Counted from the first letter of the stretch, positions 1 through 8,901 are shown. The stretch: DNA of 64,000 bases from Chitinophaga ginsengisegetis (GCF_900168065.1 NZ_FUZZ01000004.1:496001-560000), one strand, 5' to 3'. Made by a program: numbers and translations. The notes: a model not told the origin generated them from the sequence alone.

Positions 1-444
1 AAACAAAATCAGATATTCTCCTATGTAGAACCAGAAGAAAACAGCGGGTACCTGCTTTGGCAGGTGACCATGCAATGGCAGTTAAGCATGAACAGGGCAC
101 TTGGAAAGATGGAACTCACGCTAACTCAATTTTCTTTAATGGCAGGTCTTTACTGGTTAAGTAGAAAAGAAAAAACAGTTACCCAGCAGCAATTGGCGGA
201 TTACGCTAATACCGATAAAATGATGACTTCTAAAGTATTAATGGCTTTAGAAAAAAAACAGATCATAAAAAGGGTAAAAGATCCTGTCGACAGTCGCGCG
301 AAACAATTAAAAATTACCAGCAAAGGCACACAAATACTAAAAGAGGCTTATCATATCGTTGAACAGGTAGATGCCGTATTTTTCAAAAATGTGATAAAAG
401 ATAAAGCGACATTCGATCATTTACTTATGAGATTAATAAAGTAG
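1..444 (+). CDS. MarR-family transcriptional regulator (5' end outside window)
   Basis: The reading frame is open from base 1, and the residues before the first internal GTG (position 64) already match the MarR start region (GYLLWQVTMQWQ), so the true start lies upstream of the window and 147 residues are visible. The core carries the winged-helix signature: a recognition stretch around QQLADYANTDKMMTSKVL, then the wing with DPVDSRAKQLKIT, which fits the family's D-R-R/K wing pattern. It should bind DNA as a dimer and repress a nearby gene, classically in response to a small aromatic ligand. The target is not visible here. It is convergent with the dicarboxylate transporter gene, 22 bp away. 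Confidence 0.88.
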   Translation, partial: KQNQIFSYVEPEENSGYLLWQVTMQWQLSMNRALGKMELTLTQFSLMAGLYWLSRKEKTVTQQQLADYANTDKMMTSKVLMALEKKQIIKRVKDPVDSRAKQLKITSKGTQILKEAYHIVEQVDAVFFKNVIKDKATFDHLLMRLIK

Positions 445-466
445 ATAACGCTGAATGAGATAACTG

Positions 467-1735
467 CTAGTAGGTTTCCCCTGTATATGCCACGGCATCA
501 TCTGCCGGTGGATGAAATTCCTTTTCGCTTTTTGCAATAACGATCGTAGCCACGCCATTACCGATGATATTAGTGATGGCGCGCGCTTCGCTCATAAATT
601 TATCTACCCCCAACAGGAAAGCAAGCCCTTCTACCGGAATTTTATGAATAGCCGTAAGTGTGGAAGCCAATACAATAAACCCGCTGCCGGTTACTCCTGC
701 GGCGCCTTTCGAGGTAACCATCAGTATGCCTATAATAGTGAGGATTTCCCCGATAGTGAGATGTACGTCATACAGCTGTGCAATAAAAATAACTGACATC
801 GACAGGTAAATAGAGGTACCATCCAGGTTAAAGGAATAGCCGGTTGGCACTACCAGTCCTACTACCGATTTACTGCAACCCATTTTCTCCAGCTTCAGCA
901 TAATAGAAGGTAAAGCCGATTCTGAAGAGGAAGTGCCCAGCACCAGTAAAAGCTCTTCCCTGATATATTTAAGAAAACGCAGGATGCTCATTTTATAGTA
1001 CTTCAAAATACCGCCGAGTACCAGGAAAATAAAAACGGCCATCGTCAGGTATACAGTGCCCATTAACTTGGCCAATGGTACCAATGTATGCAAACCGAAC
1101 TTCCCAACGGTATAGGCCATTCCTCCGAAAGCGCCCAGCGGAGCCAGGTACATCACATACTTCAGTGCCTTGAAAACCAGTTTGGACAGTTTACCCAGGC
1201 CCCTGATCACCACCAGCCGGTATTTCGAGTAATTGAGCAATACCCCGATGATGATAGCGGCTACCAATACCTGCAGCGTTATATTATTCAGGAAGAAGGA
1301 AAGCCAGTCGAAACTTTTTGCTGCACCGGAAGTATATTTGGAAGCATTTTCAATTTGCAGGCTCGACTTATCAATTTTTCCCGGCTTGATCAATAATGCC
1401 ATCAGCACACCGGCGGCCAGTGAAATGGTGGAAACTACCTCAAAATAAAGAAGCGATTTAACACCAATACGCCCCACTTTTTTCAGATCGTCCATTCCGC
1501 TGATGCCCAAAACAATGGTCAGGAAAATAATCGGCGCAATAAACAGCTTGATAATATCAATAAAGGTTTTTCCTATGATTTCCATCTTCACACCGGTGGC
1601 CGGCGCCAGGCTGCCCAGTAATACGCCGGCGATAATGGCGATGAGCACCCAGAAGGTAAGATTGGTAAAGATCCTGATGTGTAAACTCCGTTTCACAGCT
1701 GCTTCCGGCTTGTACGAGGCTATATCTTCGTGCAT
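467..1735 (-). CDS. dctA: Dicarboxylate/amino acid:cation symporter (SDF/DctA family)
   Basis: A 422-residue inner-membrane symporter of the glutamate/C4-dicarboxylate (SDF, DAACS) family, which takes up dicarboxylates or acidic amino acids with Na+ or H+. Family hallmarks are visible: the serine-rich re-entrant loop GTSSSESALPSIM, the NLDGTSIYLS segment that forms part of the cation and substrate site, the second hairpin SKGAAGVTGSGF, and the late transmembrane helix with FMSEARAITNIIGN. Length and hydrophobic profile fit a full transporter. The ATG at 1735 gives a short cytoplasmic N-terminus before the first helix. The DctA name follows overall similarity, and the exact substrate (succinate, glutamate or aspartate) is not settled by sequence. 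Confidence 0.88.
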   Translation of the reverse strand: MHEDIASYKPEAAVKRSLHIRIFTNLTFWVLIAIIAGVLLGSLAPATGVKMEIIGKTFIDIIKLFIAPIIFLTIVLGISGMDDLKKVGRIGVKSLLYFEVVSTISLAAGVLMALLIKPGKIDKSSLQIENASKYTSGAAKSFDWLSFFLNNITLQVLVAAIIIGVLLNYSKYRLVVIRGLGKLSKLVFKALKYVMYLAPLGAFGGMAYTVGKFGLHTLVPLAKLMGTVYLTMAVFIFLVLGGILKYYKMSILRFLKYIREELLLVLGTSSSESALPSIMLKLEKMGCSKSVVGLVVPTGYSFNLDGTSIYLSMSVIFIAQLYDVHLTIGEILTIIGILMVTSKGAAGVTGSGFIVLASTLTAIHKIPVEGLAFLLGVDKFMSEARAITNIIGNGVATIVIAKSEKEFHPPADDAVAYTGETY

Positions 1736-1840
1736 GGGTTCGATCGATTTTCGTTGAAATTCCCGTCAAGTAACGAAATTTTAGCCGCTTATTTTAGCAT
1801 GGGTCATATATTTATTTTATTGGATTTGGTTGCTCCATAT

Positions 1841-2731
1841 TTATAACCCGCCGGTTTCAATAATGGAAATGATCTGTTGCCGTGCCTGTTTGGATTCAGG
1901 TAAGTTAATGAGCATCCAGTCGTGAACCATTCCCGGATATTCCACATAAATAAACTGTACATCTTCCGGATCGATCATTTTCTTCAGTTTACGCGCGTCT
2001 GCCACCAGGATTTCCCGGGTCCCTACAAAAACAGAGATGTGCTCCAATCCCTTAAATGAACCATAGATAGGGCTAAGCAGGTAGTGATCCAGCGGCGCAT
2101 TGCCGGCATAAATCCTACCGGCCTGTAAAAGCCCTTCCAGCCCCATAAAGGGGTCCTCCGTAACAATTTCGTGTATTTCAGGGTTACTGAGACTGATATC
2201 CAGCCACGGCGAAAGCAGGATCAGCTGCCCCGGCTGCGGCAGTTGTTCTTTTACCAATAACTGGCATAAAGCCAATGCCAGGCCGCCTCCTGAAGAATCG
2301 CCCATCACAATCAGGTCTTCCTTTGCTACTTTTTCAAGTAATTCTTTGTAAAGCGCCAGGATCATATTAAATGTATCCTCAAAGGTAAAGTCCGGCGCCA
2401 ACGGGTAGTCCGGCGCTGAAATGGTGCAATGTGTAGCGGCTACTAATTCAGTCATAAATGACCAGTGATGAGAGGTAAAGCGCTGTACATAAGCGCCTCC
2501 ATGCAGATACAAGATATGCTTACGCCCTCTCCCGGCACGGGATTGCAGGGTAAAAACAGGATGCCCGTTTACCAGGCGTTTATCCACTATACAAAATTTG
2601 TATACCTTAGTGGTTGGTTCCGGGCTACTATAGAAATTTTGCCTGCCTGTGGCCAGCAGCGTTTTTAAAAAATGCTTCTTCCCGATTAACCGGAGAAAAA
2701 AAGCGAATAATTTACTGTGTATACTGGCCAA
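1841..2731 (-). CDS. Alpha/beta hydrolase (HSL/esterase type, hydrolase fold-3)
   Basis: A 296-residue hydrolase of the hormone-sensitive-lipase-like group. It has the oxyanion motif HGGA (His77-Gly79), the nucleophile elbow GDSSGG with Ser146, and a late VHDW histidine, so a complete Ser-Asp-His triad is likely. Such proteins hydrolyse carboxylic esters, often acetylated small molecules. No ATG is available near the 5' end; the start taken is TTG at 2731, giving a basic, hydrophobic N-terminus. It is divergent from the acyltransferase at 2792 with about 60 bp between starts. An esterase divergent from an acyltransferase suggests a linked ester-making and ester-cleaving role, which is inference. 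Confidence 0.8.
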   Translation of the reverse strand: MASIHSKLFAFFLRLIGKKHFLKTLLATGRQNFYSSPEPTTKVYKFCIVDKRLVNGHPVFTLQSRAGRGRKHILYLHGGAYVQRFTSHHWSFMTELVAATHCTISAPDYPLAPDFTFEDTFNMILALYKELLEKVAKEDLIVMGDSSGGGLALALCQLLVKEQLPQPGQLILLSPWLDISLSNPEIHEIVTEDPFMGLEGLLQAGRIYAGNAPLDHYLLSPIYGSFKGLEHISVFVGTREILVADARKLKKMIDPEDVQFIYVEYPGMVHDWMLINLPESKQARQQIISIIETGGL

Positions 2732-2791
2732 ATTGATCAGTTTAAATATGACAGCGGTGTTACCGGCATAATGTTTTACAATCGGTAAGGT

Positions 2792-4069
2792 ATGCCTAAT
2801 ATTCAGACAAACGACTTCTGGCTCCGCCTGGATAATGCAGCAAAAATTTATCCGGCTATTAAGGATAAAGAGTTGACCTCTGTTTTCCGCGTAGCTGTTG
2901 TATTAAAAGACCGGGTTAAGGTAAAGGCCATGCTGGAAGCCGTTAATGAAATTGAGAACCGTTTCCCCTACTACAAAGTAACACTTAAAGCAGGCTTTTT
3001 CTGGTATTACCTGGAACAGCAGCAAGGCCCCATCCCTGTAGAGGCAGATTTGCAAACACCCTGCCGCGCCTTCAAAAAACGGGAACTGATGTTCCGCATA
3101 CTGGTAAAGGAAAACAAAATCAGCGTTGAATTTTCTCATATCCTGACAGATGGCACCGGCGCATTTGAATTTCTGAAGACACTGTTACTGGTGTATTTTG
3201 AAAAATGCTGCATTCCACTTGCAGATAAACCAGTGTTTTACGACCCCGGGGAAAAGCCGGCGCCGGAAGAATATGAAGATGCCTATAGCAGGTATTTTAA
3301 AAAGATTGATGCACCGCATATAAAAACGCCCGGCGCCTTTCATGTTCCCTTCTCTTTAAAAGGAAAACCGAGATTCAGTGTGCTTACAGCCATCATGCCC
3401 ATAGCCCAGCTTTCCCAAAAGGCAAAGGCGCTGGGAGTGAGCCTTACCGTATATCTCACCGCTGTTTATCTTCATGCACTCCAACAAATTCATGAGCAGC
3501 AACCCCGGCTAAAAAAGAATATTAACAGGAAGATACTACGTATTGAAGTACCGCTGAACCTGCGTAAGTTGTATCCCACGCAGACTATGAGAAACTTCTC
3601 CCTATATATACTTCCACAGATTGATCTCCGGCTGGGACATTACACCTTTGAGGAGATCGTTAAAACAGTATATCACCAGATGCAACTGGAAACCGACCAG
3701 AAGCTGATCAATAAAATGATTTCACGCAATGTGGGCGGTGAACGCAATACGCTTGTCAGAAACATCCCGCTTTTCCTGAAATCATTGTTCCTTTCCAGGT
3801 TGTATATTATTAGCACAAAACAATACAGTGGTGTGGTCACCAACCTGGGGAAGATAGACCTGGGCACAGCTGCCAATCACCTGATAGAGCAGTTTATATT
3901 TATAGCGCCGCCACCCAACAAAGTGTTGAGAGTAAATTGCGGCGTTGCCGGGTTTGGCGACAACCTCGTATTAAGCTTTGGTAATATCACTACTTCCAAA
4001 GAACTGGAAAGATATTTTCTGACATTTTTGACGCATCAGGGTATCGCTGTTAAAATAATAAATTCATGA
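2792..4069 (+). CDS. Acyltransferase of the condensation/alcohol acetyltransferase superfamily
   Basis: A 425-residue protein with the HxxxDG motif (HILTDG, residues 116-121) of the chloramphenicol-acetyltransferase/condensation-domain superfamily, where the histidine is the general base. Length and overall layout match stand-alone alcohol O-acetyltransferase-like proteins rather than NRPS modules: there is no carrier or adenylation domain. It would transfer an acyl group from CoA to an alcohol. The stop is followed 4 nt later by the start of the DUF6320 zinc-ribbon membrane protein, so the two are almost certainly co-transcribed. I recall this pair as recurrent in Bacteroidota and Firmicutes. 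The substrate is unknown. Confidence 0.72.
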   Translation: MPNIQTNDFWLRLDNAAKIYPAIKDKELTSVFRVAVVLKDRVKVKAMLEAVNEIENRFPYYKVTLKAGFFWYYLEQQQGPIPVEADLQTPCRAFKKRELMFRILVKENKISVEFSHILTDGTGAFEFLKTLLLVYFEKCCIPLADKPVFYDPGEKPAPEEYEDAYSRYFKKIDAPHIKTPGAFHVPFSLKGKPRFSVLTAIMPIAQLSQKAKALGVSLTVYLTAVYLHALQQIHEQQPRLKKNINRKILRIEVPLNLRKLYPTQTMRNFSLYILPQIDLRLGHYTFEEIVKTVYHQMQLETDQKLINKMISRNVGGERNTLVRNIPLFLKSLFLSRLYIISTKQYSGVVTNLGKIDLGTAANHLIEQFIFIAPPPNKVLRVNCGVAGFGDNLVLSFGNITTSKELERYFLTFLTHQGIAVKIINS

Positions 4070-4073
4070 CCGT

Positions 4074-4763
4074 ATGAAATACTGTAATAACTGTGGCGTA
4101 ATACTGGAAGATGATATGCAGATATGTCCGTTGTGTGGTTATGAGGCCGGTACAAACAGCGCCAGCCCGGAGCCGGTAGTATCGCAACCGGCTGCAACGC
4201 TCACCAGGCAACAAAAGAAACTGGTGTGGGAAATTGTATCCCTGGTGCTGATTTCCTCCATTATAGCAGCGTTGCTCATCAATCTTATTGTAAATAAAAC
4301 AATTTCGTGGTCAGAATACCCGGTAGCTGTTTGTCTTACTATTTTCTCGTATGTTTCTTTCTTTGCCTTCTGGTCTGGTAGCAGCGCGGCCCGTATGCTG
4401 GGAGGATTTATCACTTCAGCAGTGCTTTTGTTGCTGCTGGATACGTTTACCGGTGGCCTCAGCTGGGCGGCCACTATAGCGATTCCTGTATTACTGGTAG
4501 CCAGTCTTATTACCGCCATTTTCCTAAGCATCACCCGGCATACGGTTTCCAAAGGGGTAAATCTTATTGCCTATGCGTTTATTGGCAGCGCGGTATTATG
4601 CGTAGCTATTGAAGGCATACTGTCGTTTTGCCACACCAGGACGATCCGGCTGGAATGGAGCCTCATTGTTTGTTTATGCGTGCTGTTGGTGGCTATTGCT
4701 TTATTATTCCTCCACTTCCGGTTAAAGAAAGGCAGGAGCCTGGAAAAAACTTTTCACCGGTAA
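4074..4763 (+). CDS. Zinc-ribbon membrane protein (DUF6320-like)
   Basis: A 229-residue protein with an N-terminal zinc ribbon (Cys4, Cys7, Cys18, Cys21 in two C-x2-C pairs) followed by about six hydrophobic helices. This layout fits the DUF6320 family, for which no function is established. It starts 4 nt after the acyltransferase stop and so probably works with it, for example as a membrane partner for an acylated lipid or glycan. The stop codon abuts that of the convergent GH105 gene with no space between them. The zinc ribbon and membrane helices are seen directly; the family name is from memory. Confidence 0.7.
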   Translation: MKYCNNCGVILEDDMQICPLCGYEAGTNSASPEPVVSQPAATLTRQQKKLVWEIVSLVLISSIIAALLINLIVNKTISWSEYPVAVCLTIFSYVSFFAFWSGSSAARMLGGFITSAVLLLLLDTFTGGLSWAATIAIPVLLVASLITAIFLSITRHTVSKGVNLIAYAFIGSAVLCVAIEGILSFCHTRTIRLEWSLIVCLCVLLVAIALLFLHFRLKKGRSLEKTFHR

Positions 4764-5876
4764 TTACAGTTTATAAACCTCGCTGCCTGCCAGCAGGAAA
4801 CAGCCCAGTCCATAATCTTCAAAGTCGGGGACTTTATCAAAGGTAACAGGCTGACCATCCTTAGGTTCCTTACCGGTGCCCTGCACATACCCCAATCGTC
4901 CATCTTTATCGATACAATTTTCCAGGAGGGCATTCCATGCTTTCCGGACAATGGGCAGATAGGTTTTCTTATCGATCAGCCTGTGATTAATGCCCCAGGC
5001 CATTCCGTATACGAACAGCGAGGTGCCGGTTAATTCCATTCCGCCATAGTTATCCGCATCATGCAAACTTACATTCCAAAAGCCATCCGGACGCTGAATG
5101 GGGACCAGGGCTTTTAACATATCCCGGTAATCCTGCAGGTATTCCGCGTAATGCGGATCGGTGGCGGGAAGCAGGTCCAGCGTGCGCACCAGCGCTGCTA
5201 CTACCCAGCCATTGCCCCTGCTCCAGTAGCAGTCTTCCCCGTTTGGCGCTGTATAGGGAGGAACAAAGTCTTTGTCTCTCCACCACAGGTGATCCGCCGG
5301 GTTATAAAGACCTTTACCGCCATGATTATATTTCGTGTAGGCGTACATGGTATACATCCTGTTAAAATAGCTGGTATCTTTATAAACCACTCCCAGCCGG
5401 GTGTACACGGGCATTGCCATTTGCAGCGCATCAATCCACCACCAGTCGTCCACCTGCTGAGAGGCTTTCATATTATCCATAGCGGCTTTGATATCACGTA
5501 TGCGTTCTTCTTTTTTGTCGATGAGATAGAGATCGATATAGGTTTGGCCGCAGCATTGATTGTCCGCGTTCCGTACCTCTGTGCCGCCCCAAAGCCCCCA
5601 CTGATGGCTTTCGCCCCAGGCAACGGCATAATCGTAGTAAGCGGCTTGTTTGTCGATGTTGTACAGCGCCATCAGCCCTTCGTAATAAACGGCCCGGGTC
5701 CAGAGATTCGACGGGCGCTCTTTATTGGTAAAAGTAGGCTTGCCCGGATCGGGCCATTTCTGCATAAAATACTGATTGGTGAGGCGCATGGCCGTCAGTA
5801 CGTCTTTCTTTGCCGGAATCGTTTGTGCAAAGGCAATCTGGCTGATAAAGCATATCGCAATAAACAGGTTTTTCAT
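4764..5876 (-). CDS. Unsaturated rhamnogalacturonyl/uronyl hydrolase, GH105 (GH88/105)
   Basis: A 370-residue secreted (alpha/alpha)6-barrel enzyme. The first 17 or so residues are a signal peptide ending near IAFAQ. The segment NADNQCCGQTYIDLY with Asp105 and the segment WWWIDALQMA with Asp149 match the two conserved aspartates of the YteR/YesR family, which hydrate the 4,5-double bond left on oligosaccharides by polysaccharide lyases. The likely substrate is unsaturated rhamnogalacturonan or another unsaturated uronyl oligosaccharide. It stands alone here, about 6 kb from the start of the large glycan locus, so a shared role in pectin degradation is plausible but not shown. Confidence 0.85.
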   Translation of the reverse strand: MKNLFIAICFISQIAFAQTIPAKKDVLTAMRLTNQYFMQKWPDPGKPTFTNKERPSNLWTRAVYYEGLMALYNIDKQAAYYDYAVAWGESHQWGLWGGTEVRNADNQCCGQTYIDLYLIDKKEERIRDIKAAMDNMKASQQVDDWWWIDALQMAMPVYTRLGVVYKDTSYFNRMYTMYAYTKYNHGGKGLYNPADHLWWRDKDFVPPYTAPNGEDCYWSRGNGWVVAALVRTLDLLPATDPHYAEYLQDYRDMLKALVPIQRPDGFWNVSLHDADNYGGMELTGTSLFVYGMAWGINHRLIDKKTYLPIVRKAWNALLENCIDKDGRLGYVQGTGKEPKDGQPVTFDKVPDFEDYGLGCFLLAGSEVYKL

Positions 5877-5996
5877 ACGTGGTAATCTATTTAAGAGTCT
5901 TCTGACGGGTTAGTATAACTGTCAATTTAACAATTAAAAACAACACCAGCGCGTTTTTCCGGTCATTTTTTTTACGGTCTGGTATGGGGATTGTTG

Positions 5997-6004
5997 TAAG
6001 TTTG
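5997..6004 (+). promoter_or_regulatory. Candidate -7 promoter box of the NUDIX gene
   Basis: TAAGTTTG fits the Bacteroidota housekeeping -7 consensus TAnnTTTG exactly and lies 33 bp before the NUDIX ATG. No clear TTTG -33 box sits at the expected distance upstream, so this is a motif match only. Confidence 0.5.
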
Positions 6005-6037
6005 ATCCATAAGTTCACCGTATAAATTCTTCCCCAT

Positions 6038-6502
6038 ATGAAACAAAGTGCCGGTATTTTGCTTCTTCGTTCTGCGGACAACGGGCCTGAGTTTTTCCTG
6101 GTACATCCGGGCGGACCTTTTTTTGCGAGGAAAGACGCCGGCTGGTGGACGGTTCCCAAAGGAGAAATTATGCCTGGAGAAGATCCGCTAAATACTGCGG
6201 TCAGGGAGTTTGAAGAAGAAACCGGTTATAAGCCGGCTCCTCCTTTCACCCGGCTTACCTCCATTACACAAAAAGGTGGCAAGCAGGTACATTGCTGGGC
6301 CGCCTTCGGCAACCCCGATCCTGCGAAAATAGTAAGCAATACATTTGAAATAGAGTGGCCGCCTAAAAGCGGGAAACATAAAACCTATCCTGAAATAGAT
6401 AAGGCCGGTTGGTTTACCTCGCAGGAAGCCGTAAAGCTGATTAATGAAAAACAGGTGCCGTTTTTGGAAGAAGTATTGCAGTTGGGATTTACGGCCTTAT
6501 AA
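6038..6502 (+). CDS. NUDIX hydrolase
   Basis: A 154-residue soluble protein with a complete Nudix box from about residue 42 (GEIMPGEDP...AVREFEEETGY), fitting the G-x5-E-x7-R-E-x2-E-E-x-G pattern that binds the metal and cleaves a nucleoside diphosphate linked to another group. The start MKQSAGILLLRS and the motif WWTVPKGE are typical of the Ap4A-hydrolase-like or general housecleaning subgroup. Substrate cannot be read from sequence. The gene has its own candidate promoter and converges on the SDR gene, with a small GC hairpin between the two stops. Confidence 0.88.
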   Translation: MKQSAGILLLRSADNGPEFFLVHPGGPFFARKDAGWWTVPKGEIMPGEDPLNTAVREFEEETGYKPAPPFTRLTSITQKGGKQVHCWAAFGNPDPAKIVSNTFEIEWPPKSGKHKTYPEIDKAGWFTSQEAVKLINEKQVPFLEEVLQLGFTAL

Positions 6503-6516
6503 AGCCCGCCGGGCTT
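6502..6516. terminator. Small hairpin between convergent genes
   Basis: AAGCCC and GGGCTT form a 6-bp stem with a 3-nt loop between the NUDIX stop and the SDR stop. It could serve as a weak bidirectional terminator, although a T-run is missing. Confidence 0.4.
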
Positions 6517-6522
6517 CGTTGT

Positions 6523-7317
6523 TTATACGATAGTATTGAGCACCCCTCCATCTGCGCGAAGCGCGGCCCCGTTTGTAGCTACCGACAAAGGACTGGCAAG
6601 ATAAGCCACCAGGCTGGCGATTTCAGACGGATCAATAAACCGTTGCAATAGTGAGTTTGGAATCAGTGTTTTAACAAGACCGGCCTTCACCTGCTCCACG
6701 CTGCAGTTTTGTGCTTCCGCAATTTGTTGTACTGTACCAGCCACGCCTTCGGAGTAAGTGGGACCTCCGAGGATAGTATTTACCGTAACCCCGGTATTTT
6801 TAGTCAGCTCGGCAAGACCACGGCTCACAGCCAGCATGGCGGTTTTAGTGGTGCCGTAATGGATCATATTTCCCGGAACATGGATACCGGATTCACTGCT
6901 GATGAAAACAATTCTGCCCTGGTTCTTCTCCAGCATTTTGGGTAACAATCGCCTCGACAAGCGGATACCACTCAATACATTGATCTCAAAAATTCTCAGC
7001 CAGTCTTCATCCCGGATATCCGCAAATTCTTTCAGTTCAAATATGCCAACATTGTTTATTAAAATATCGATATCCGGAAGCGCGTCCAATAGCCTGTTCA
7101 CTTCCGCTTCGCTGCCAAAGTCAGCTGCTATACCGGAAACTTTTGCTGCCGGTATTTCTTTCTTCAGCTTTTCCACTGCCATAGCCACCTTCTCCGGTGT
7201 TCTTCCGTTGATAACCACCGCCGCTCCTTCCTGCAATAATAATCTGGCAATGGCAAAGCCAATGCCCTGTGTTGATCCGCTGACAAAAGCTGTTTTTGAT
7301 GTTAACTGTAAATCCAT
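6523..7317 (-). CDS. SDR-family oxidoreductase
   Basis: A 264-residue classical short-chain dehydrogenase/reductase. It has the N-terminal cofactor motif SGSTQGIG (residues 13-20), the NNVG segment, a conserved serine in VFISSESG, and the active-site YGTTK. It would reduce or oxidise a small alcohol or ketone with NAD(P)H. The gene lies directly downstream of a TetR regulator on the same strand, and both have the same inverted-repeat operator in front of them, so it is very probably the regulator's target. The inducing compound is unknown. Confidence 0.88.
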   Translation of the reverse strand: MDLQLTSKTAFVSGSTQGIGFAIARLLLQEGAAVVINGRTPEKVAMAVEKLKKEIPAAKVSGIAADFGSEAEVNRLLDALPDIDILINNVGIFELKEFADIRDEDWLRIFEINVLSGIRLSRRLLPKMLEKNQGRIVFISSESGIHVPGNMIHYGTTKTAMLAVSRGLAELTKNTGVTVNTILGGPTYSEGVAGTVQQIAEAQNCSVEQVKAGLVKTLIPNSLLQRFIDPSEIASLVAYLASPLSVATNGAALRADGGVLNTIV

Positions 7318-7351
7318 GCGTGTGTTGTTATTTTAATGGCGAAGAAATTAT

Positions 7352-7376
7352 ATTTTGTGCTGATCATTACAAAAAT
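7352..7376. promoter_or_regulatory. TetR-type operator in front of the SDR gene
   Basis: ATTTTGT, 10 bp spacer, ACAAAAAT: a near-perfect inverted repeat with TGATCA in its centre, located 35-59 bp upstream of the SDR start. The same arms and spacing recur at 7980-8004 before the TetR gene. Confidence 0.7.
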
Positions 7377-7388
7377 CAGTAAAAAAAA

Positions 7389-7970
7389 TCAGCGGAGGAT
7401 TTCCAGCTGCATTTCAATTTGTTTAAGGAGTATTTTATTATCAGGATACATACGCCTGGTAACGTTTAACCCGTTCCAGAGTGTAACCAGGTAACGGCCC
7501 AGGATCACCGGGTCGGTTTGATTTTGCATGGTGCCGTTTTTCTGTGCACGGCGGATGGCTTTGGTGTAAAGCTGCTCTACTTCTTTGAGGATAGTTACGG
7601 CTTCTTCTTCGAGGTCTTTATCAAGAGAGGCCATTTCCACCACGGTATTAACGATTATACAGCCCTGCAGGTGCGTTTCCCGGTCGGCCCGGGCCATACT
7701 GCGAAAGAAATCCCTGATCAGCTCCATGGGTGCATCACTTTGGTTAAGCGCGGTTTCAAACTCCCTGAATGCCTCCCGGCGCTGCTGAATGGCTTTCCGG
7801 AACAGTTCCTTCTTTCCACCTTTAAAAGCATTATAAAAACTTCCGCTGCCCATACCCATCGCGGTGAGTATATCCTCCAGGGAAGTAGCGGTATATCCTT
7901 TTGTCCAAAACACTTTCTGCGCCTTCTTCAGCACGTCTTTGTCGTCATATATGGCCGGTCGTCCTCTCAT
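7389..7970 (-). CDS. TetR/AcrR-family transcriptional regulator
   Basis: A 193-residue TetR repressor. The N-terminal helix-turn-helix is clear (residues about 8-50, with GYTATSLEDILTAMGMGSGSFYNAF), and the remainder is the helical ligand-binding domain. A 25-bp inverted repeat lies just upstream of its start and an equivalent copy lies in front of the SDR gene downstream, which supports autoregulation and control of the SDR. The fold resembles regulators of the TetR C-terminal group found next to oxidoreductases. The ligand is not predictable. Confidence 0.88.
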   Translation of the reverse strand: MRGRPAIYDDKDVLKKAQKVFWTKGYTATSLEDILTAMGMGSGSFYNAFKGGKKELFRKAIQQRREAFREFETALNQSDAPMELIRDFFRSMARADRETHLQGCIIVNTVVEMASLDKDLEEEAVTILKEVEQLYTKAIRRAQKNGTMQNQTDPVILGRYLVTLWNGLNVTRRMYPDNKILLKQIEMQLEILR

Positions 7971-7979
7971 ACAATAACA

Positions 7980-8004
7980 ATTTTGTATTAATCACTACAA
8001 AAAT
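7980..8004. promoter_or_regulatory. TetR-type operator in front of the regulator gene
   Basis: ATTTTGT, 10 bp spacer, ACAAAAAT, directly upstream of the TetR start at 7970. Arms and spacing are the same as at 7352-7376, and the spacer keeps the central ATCA bases. It overlaps the region where the TetR promoter must be. Confidence 0.7.
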
Positions 8005-8043
8005 AGATATTTTATCGAAACTACCATCCTTCTCTCTAAAATT

Positions 8044-8901
8044 TTAATGTTTGAAATATTTCCACAGGTAAGCAGCAACGTTTTTAATTAACACCTGCGC
8101 TTCGTTATCATCTGTCCACCGTTGATCTTTATTATTTTTGGTACCCACGTAAAAAACATATTCCCCGCGTGGTTCGTTTACCAGTATCACTTCAGACCTG
8201 GACGCATCCAGTGAACCGGTTTTATGCGCGGCCTGTACATAAGGCGGAATAGCCGACAGCCCCGTTTCATCGTAGTAACCGTGGGTCATTAACCGGTACA
8301 TTCTTTCGGAAGCGGCTTTGCTGATCACCTCCCCATTACGGATTTTCACCAGCAGGGTAGCCATTTCGCGGGGGGTAGTCATGCCCCAGCCGTATACCTT
8401 CCAGATCTCCGCGCGCCCGGGAGTGCGGGAATTCACCCGCGTAACCGCAAGCCCATACTGCTCCATCAGCTCATTAATACGCTGCCCCCCTCCTGCCAGC
8501 GACTGGTTCCAGATGGACGCGGTATTATCGCTGTAAGACATCATCAGCGCCAGCAATACACTCAATTCCGTAGCGGTGCTGTCTTTAAAGAACTGCATCA
8601 GCCCCGATCCGCCATATTTAATAGAATCCCGGTAAATCAACGGCTGATGATACTTCAGCTCGCCTTTCTCAATTTTATCAAACACGCCCACGAGGATTGG
8701 AATTTTCACAATGCTGGCCGTAGGGAAAATAGTGTCGGCATTGATAGCTGCATACCTGCCGGTTCTCAGGTTCTTCACATAGATCCCCACATCGCCATGA
8801 AACCCGGTGATGATATCTTTCAACCCCTTTTCAAGTTTATGGTCTTCCTGCGAAAAAGCAAGTACAGGAGTCAATATCAGTAACAGCAACCATTTGTGCA
8901 T
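8044..8901 (-). CDS. Beta-lactamase-fold serine hydrolase (class A-like), secreted
   Basis: The ATG at 8901 gives 285 residues with a clean signal peptide (MHKWLLLLILTPVLAFSQ); a longer frame from a TTG at 8946 would bury it. The penicillin-recognising motifs are present: Ser63-x-x-Lys66 (SIVK), SDN at 124-126, and KTGS at 227-230. The region that should hold the class A deacylating Glu166 reads TPGRAEIWKVYGWGMTTP, and aligned without gaps on TTP it places Thr at that position. It may therefore be a slow beta-lactamase, a peptidase or an esterase rather than an efficient resistance enzyme. It is a single gene with no regulator beside it. Confidence 0.82.
   Translation of the reverse strand: MHKWLLLLILTPVLAFSQEDHKLEKGLKDIITGFHGDVGIYVKNLRTGRYAAINADTIFPTASIVKIPILVGVFDKIEKGELKYHQPLIYRDSIKYGGSGLMQFFKDSTATELSVLLALMMSYSDNTASIWNQSLAGGGQRINELMEQYGLAVTRVNSRTPGRAEIWKVYGWGMTTPREMATLLVKIRNGEVISKAASERMYRLMTHGYYDETGLSAIPPYVQAAHKTGSLDASRSEVILVNEPRGEYVFYVGTKNNKDQRWTDDNEAQVLIKNVAAYLWKYFKH

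Noticed and set aside
5151..5885. 244-codon frame opposite the GH105 gene
   Set aside because: Lies within a clear GH105 coding sequence on the other strand; composition is biased and no motif is present.
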